Positions 62,086 to 64,000 of a stretch of DNA of 64,000 nt are shown piece after piece. A program made the position numbers and the translations under genes. Location: the NCBI RefSeq assembly GCF_002864685.1, contig NZ_NMQZ01000007.1, forward strand, positions 1 to 64,000. The letters are read 5' to 3'. Within the stretch, counting starts at the first letter, position 1. The number at the start of each line of letters is the position of its first letter. Source of the DNA: Alloalcanivorax mobilis (lineage in GTDB: Bacteria > Pseudomonadota > Gammaproteobacteria > Pseudomonadales > Alcanivoracaceae). The notes beneath the pieces were generated by a model. That model did no database searches, was not told the origin of the DNA, and worked only from the letters and a program-made list of their open reading frames with translations.

Positions 62086-62177
62086 GTTGAAAGTGAAAGG
62101 TTAAAAGGAGAAAGCGCGGGCACGGCCTGGCTGAAAAGGCGAGGCCCTGCGCCGCGTTTCAACTTTTAACTTTCAAC
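62086..62177. repeat. Inverted GTTRAAA heptamer element between thiolase and tesB
   Basis: GTTGAAA, GTGAAAG, GTTAAAA, GGAGAAA run from the base after the thiolase stop (62086-62113). After a GC-rich core come TTTCAAC, TTTTAAC, TTTCAAC (62157-62177). The last unit contains the tesB stop codon on the minus strand. The stem would end transcripts from both convergent genes. Confidence 0.82.
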
Positions 62178-63036
62178 TCTGCTGTCTGATCAACCCCTCC
62201 TGACACACCGACGCCACCAGTTCTCCCTGGCGGTTGAACACCCGGCCGCGGGCGAAGCCGCGGGCGCCGGTGGCGATCGGGCTTTCCATGTCGTAGAACA
62301 GCCAGTCGTCGATGCGGATCGGGCGGTGGAACCAGACGGTGTGATCGAGGCTGGCCACTTGCACTTCGCGGTTGACGAAGGTGAAGCCGTGGGGCAGCAG
62401 GGCGGCGCCCATCAGATTGTGGTCACTGGCGTACGCCAGCAGCGCCTGATGCAGCAGTGGGTCGTCGCTCTGCAATCCGGTGGCGCGCAGCCAGGTCTGG
62501 CGCAGCGGCGGGCTTTTCTCCGGGGTGAGCGGGTGGCGCCGGGTTACCGGGCGCAGCTCCACGGGCTTGCGGCGCAGCATGGCGGCACGGAAGTTCTCCG
62601 ACATTTCCTCATTTTCCAGGAACTGGGCGTTCATTTCGTGCTCGGTGACCAGGGTGTCCGGGTCCGGGGCGCTGAATTCCGCGGTCTGGTGTTGAGGGCC
62701 TTCTTCGGCGGTATGGAATGAGGCGGCCATATCAAAAATCGGCCGGCCGCGTTGCTCGGCGACCACCCGGCGGGTGGAAAAGGTGCCGCCATCGCGAACC
62801 CGCTCGACCCGGTAGGTGATCGGCAGGCGGGCATCGCCGGGGCGCAGAAAATAGGCCTGCAGGGAATGGGCGGGGCGGTCGGTGACGGTGCGCGCCGCCG
62901 CGATCAGCGCCTGGCTGACCACCTGGCCCCCGAAAATGCGCGGTCCCACGATATTGCGACTTTCCCCCTCGAACAGGTCTTCGTCGAGCCGGGTCAATTC
63001 GAGCAGGGCGAGCAGATCGGGCAGATCGGTATCCAT
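62173..63036 (-). CDS. tesB: Acyl-CoA thioesterase II
   Basis: 287 residues, double hot-dog fold, as E. coli TesB. FGGQVVSQALIAAARTV, HSLQAYFLRPGD, YASDHNLMGAALLPHG (Asp), VASLDHTVWFHRP and CQEGLIR (Gln) follow the TesB active-site order; the usual Thr is Ser here. It hydrolyses medium- to long-chain acyl-CoA. GAGGAC precedes the ATG used; upstream frame has no ribosome site. The stop codon lies within a heptamer array unit. Confidence 0.92.
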   Translation of the reverse strand: MDTDLPDLLALLELTRLDEDLFEGESRNIVGPRIFGGQVVSQALIAAARTVTDRPAHSLQAYFLRPGDARLPITYRVERVRDGGTFSTRRVVAEQRGRPIFDMAASFHTAEEGPQHQTAEFSAPDPDTLVTEHEMNAQFLENEEMSENFRAAMLRRKPVELRPVTRRHPLTPEKSPPLRQTWLRATGLQSDDPLLHQALLAYASDHNLMGAALLPHGFTFVNREVQVASLDHTVWFHRPIRIDDWLFYDMESPIATGARGFARGRVFNRQGELVASVCQEGLIRQQS

Positions 63037-63254
63037 CGAACGTCCTCTTGTTACTGTTATGCGTGTCGGCTCCGCGGGCATCTGTGGCGGGCGGGCTGGA
63101 GCATAATAATGGAAGTCCATTCCAAAAACACATCGGCACTGTCGGGTGCCGCCCTGTTCATTTTGAATTCATCGCCCATTCAGGGACAATTAAGCGCGCT
63201 GTCATAGAGTTCGTCCTGTGCCCACACGGGCTTACCAAAGGAAAGGAGAACTCC

Positions 63255-63578
63255 ATGAAAGCCACTCAATATACCCTGATCGCCGCCCTCGCCGCCCTCG
63301 CCGGTTTCGCCGGCCTTGCCAGCACCGCCCATGCCCGTGATCTGGGCCCGGATAAAGCGGTGCAATTGCTGGAGGCGGGCAAGGTGCAATCCTTCGAAAA
63401 GCTCAATCAGGCGGCGCTGGCCAATCACCCCAACGCGACTCTGGGTGACACCGAGCTTGAGGAGCAGTACGGAAAATACGTCTACCAGGTCGAGCTGCGT
63501 GACGAACAGGGCGTGGAGTGGGACATTGACCTCAATGCCGCCACCGGCGAGATCCTTCACGAGGAGCGTGACGACTAA
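63255..63578 (+). CDS. Secreted PepSY-domain protein
   Basis: 107 residues: signal peptide (about 1-27, ending AHA-R), then one PepSY domain with VQLLEAGKVQSFEKLNQAA, LEEQYGKYVYQVELRDEQG and DIDLNAATGEILHEERDD. Periplasmic PepSY proteins are often the first genes of two-component operons such as those of the QseB/PmrA kind, where they tune the sensor. AAAGGAGAA precedes the ATG; its TAA overlaps the next ATG by one base. Confidence 0.85.
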   Translation: MKATQYTLIAALAALAGFAGLASTAHARDLGPDKAVQLLEAGKVQSFEKLNQAALANHPNATLGDTELEEQYGKYVYQVELRDEQGVEWDIDLNAATGEILHEERDD

Positions 63579-63889
63579 TGATGGAACTGGGACGCGGGGC
63601 GGCCATTGCCTCCTTGCTGTTGCTGAACTCAGGCGCCACCCACGCCCTGGACATCAGCCAGGACGAGGCGCTTCAGTTGCGCCGCCAGGGTGAAATCCTG
63701 TCCTTCGAGGCGATCCTGAAGGTGGCGATGCAGCGCTATCCGGACGGTCGGCTTTTGGAGACCGAACTGGAGCAGGAAGGCGAGCGTCTGATTTATGAGA
63801 TCGAATTGCTGACCGGCGATGGCGTGGTCCGGGAAATGGAGATCGACGCCCGCGACGCCAGCGTATTACGCGACGAGCTGGACGACTGA
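63578..63889 (+). CDS. Second secreted PepSY-domain protein
   Basis: 103 residues with a signal peptide (about 1-23, THA-L) and a PepSY domain ([51 protein letters not shown]). It resembles the preceding gene over most of its length, so the two probably arose by duplication. Starts within the upstream stop (TAATG) and ends in the start of the response regulator (TGATG), so three genes are translationally coupled. Confidence 0.85.
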   Translation: MMELGRGAAIASLLLLNSGATHALDISQDEALQLRRQGEILSFEAILKVAMQRYPDGRLLETELEQEGERLIYEIELLTGDGVVREMEIDARDASVLRDELDD

Positions 63890-64000
63890 TGCGCCTGCTG
63901 CTGGTGGAAGACAGCGTCTCGCTGGCGGATCAGTTGATGCCGATGTTGCGCGATCATGGCTATGCCGTGGACTGGCTCGCCGATGGCCGCGACGCTCTGG
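63889..64000 (+). CDS. Response regulator, N-terminal part (cut by window end)
   Basis: The frame [20 protein letters not shown] begins a receiver domain with the acidic pair ED at the usual place; only about 37 residues are inside the window. OmpR-type (QseB/PmrA-like) output is expected, with a sensor kinase next, but neither can be seen. It overlaps the PepSY gene stop. Confidence 0.8.
   Translation, partial: MRLLLVEDSVSLADQLMPMLRDHGYAVDWLADGRDAL

Overview
The window looks like chromosome from a GC-rich gammaproteobacterium, most likely a marine lipid and hydrocarbon degrader of the Alcanivorax/Alloalcanivorax type. This is an inference from gene content: a DesT-DesC-DesB acyl desaturase module, a secreted polyhydroxybutyrate depolymerase, GMC alcohol dehydrogenase, class III CoA-transferase, MaoC, high-molecular-weight FabG, thiolase and TesB, two BCCT transporters, PA2778/PA2779-type proteins and a selenouridine operon. 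No rRNA, tRNA, transposase, integrase, phage gene or CRISPR array was seen. Coding density is high, and the accessory interest lies in intergenic repeats and small operons.

Layout. 0-8 kb: outer-membrane porin, BCCT transporter, beta-lactamase-fold serine hydrolase, an Mpo1-like/truncated-haemoglobin overlapping pair, and a sodium:solute symporter coupled to an atypical metallophosphoesterase. 8-17 kb: CoA-transferase, then trmH - METTL20-like methyltransferase - DegQ protease, a membrane-anchored beta-helix protein, a GMC oxidoreductase and an HNH endonuclease. 17-28 kb: a structured gene-free region with a strong minus-strand terminator, the alpha-2-macroglobulin/PBP1C pair, a lipocalin, an NAD(P)-binding protein and a second BCCT transporter. 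29-40 kb: PHB depolymerase, TetR regulator, M14-type deacylase, Uup, a three-gene operon (phospholipase C/P1-nuclease-like enzyme, parvulin-like foldase, anchored partner) and DbpA. 40-52 kb: MscK-type channel, PA2778/PA2779 pair, and a selenium operon (mnmH, selenate-type ABC transporter, SelD fused to an NADH-dehydrogenase-like domain). 52-64 kb: MaoC, desT divergent from desCB, AraC regulator, SdiA-regulated-type protein, FxsA, FabG4-like reductase divergent from a thiolase, TesB, and two PepSY proteins leading into a response regulator cut by the window end.

How genes work together. The clearest units are selenium use (import, activation by SelD, tRNA 2-selenouridine by MnmH), unsaturated fatty acid synthesis under DesT, with a promoter/operator that can be read in the sequence, and envelope surveillance (alpha-2-macroglobulin with PBP1C). 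Several acyl-CoA/acyl-ACP enzymes lie between 51.9 and 63 kb.

The least explained signal is a set of tandem repeats with a 7-base period: (GACGCCG)n attached to a long palindromic element, present twice in tandem upstream of dbpA and once, degenerate, after the PHB depolymerase; inverted (GTTRAAA)n arrays after fabG and between the thiolase and tesB; (AAGCCGC)n after the HNH gene; and a 7+8-base version that stays in frame inside trmH. Start sites, operators and terminators were called by eye, and family assignments rest on recognised motifs, not on database searches.
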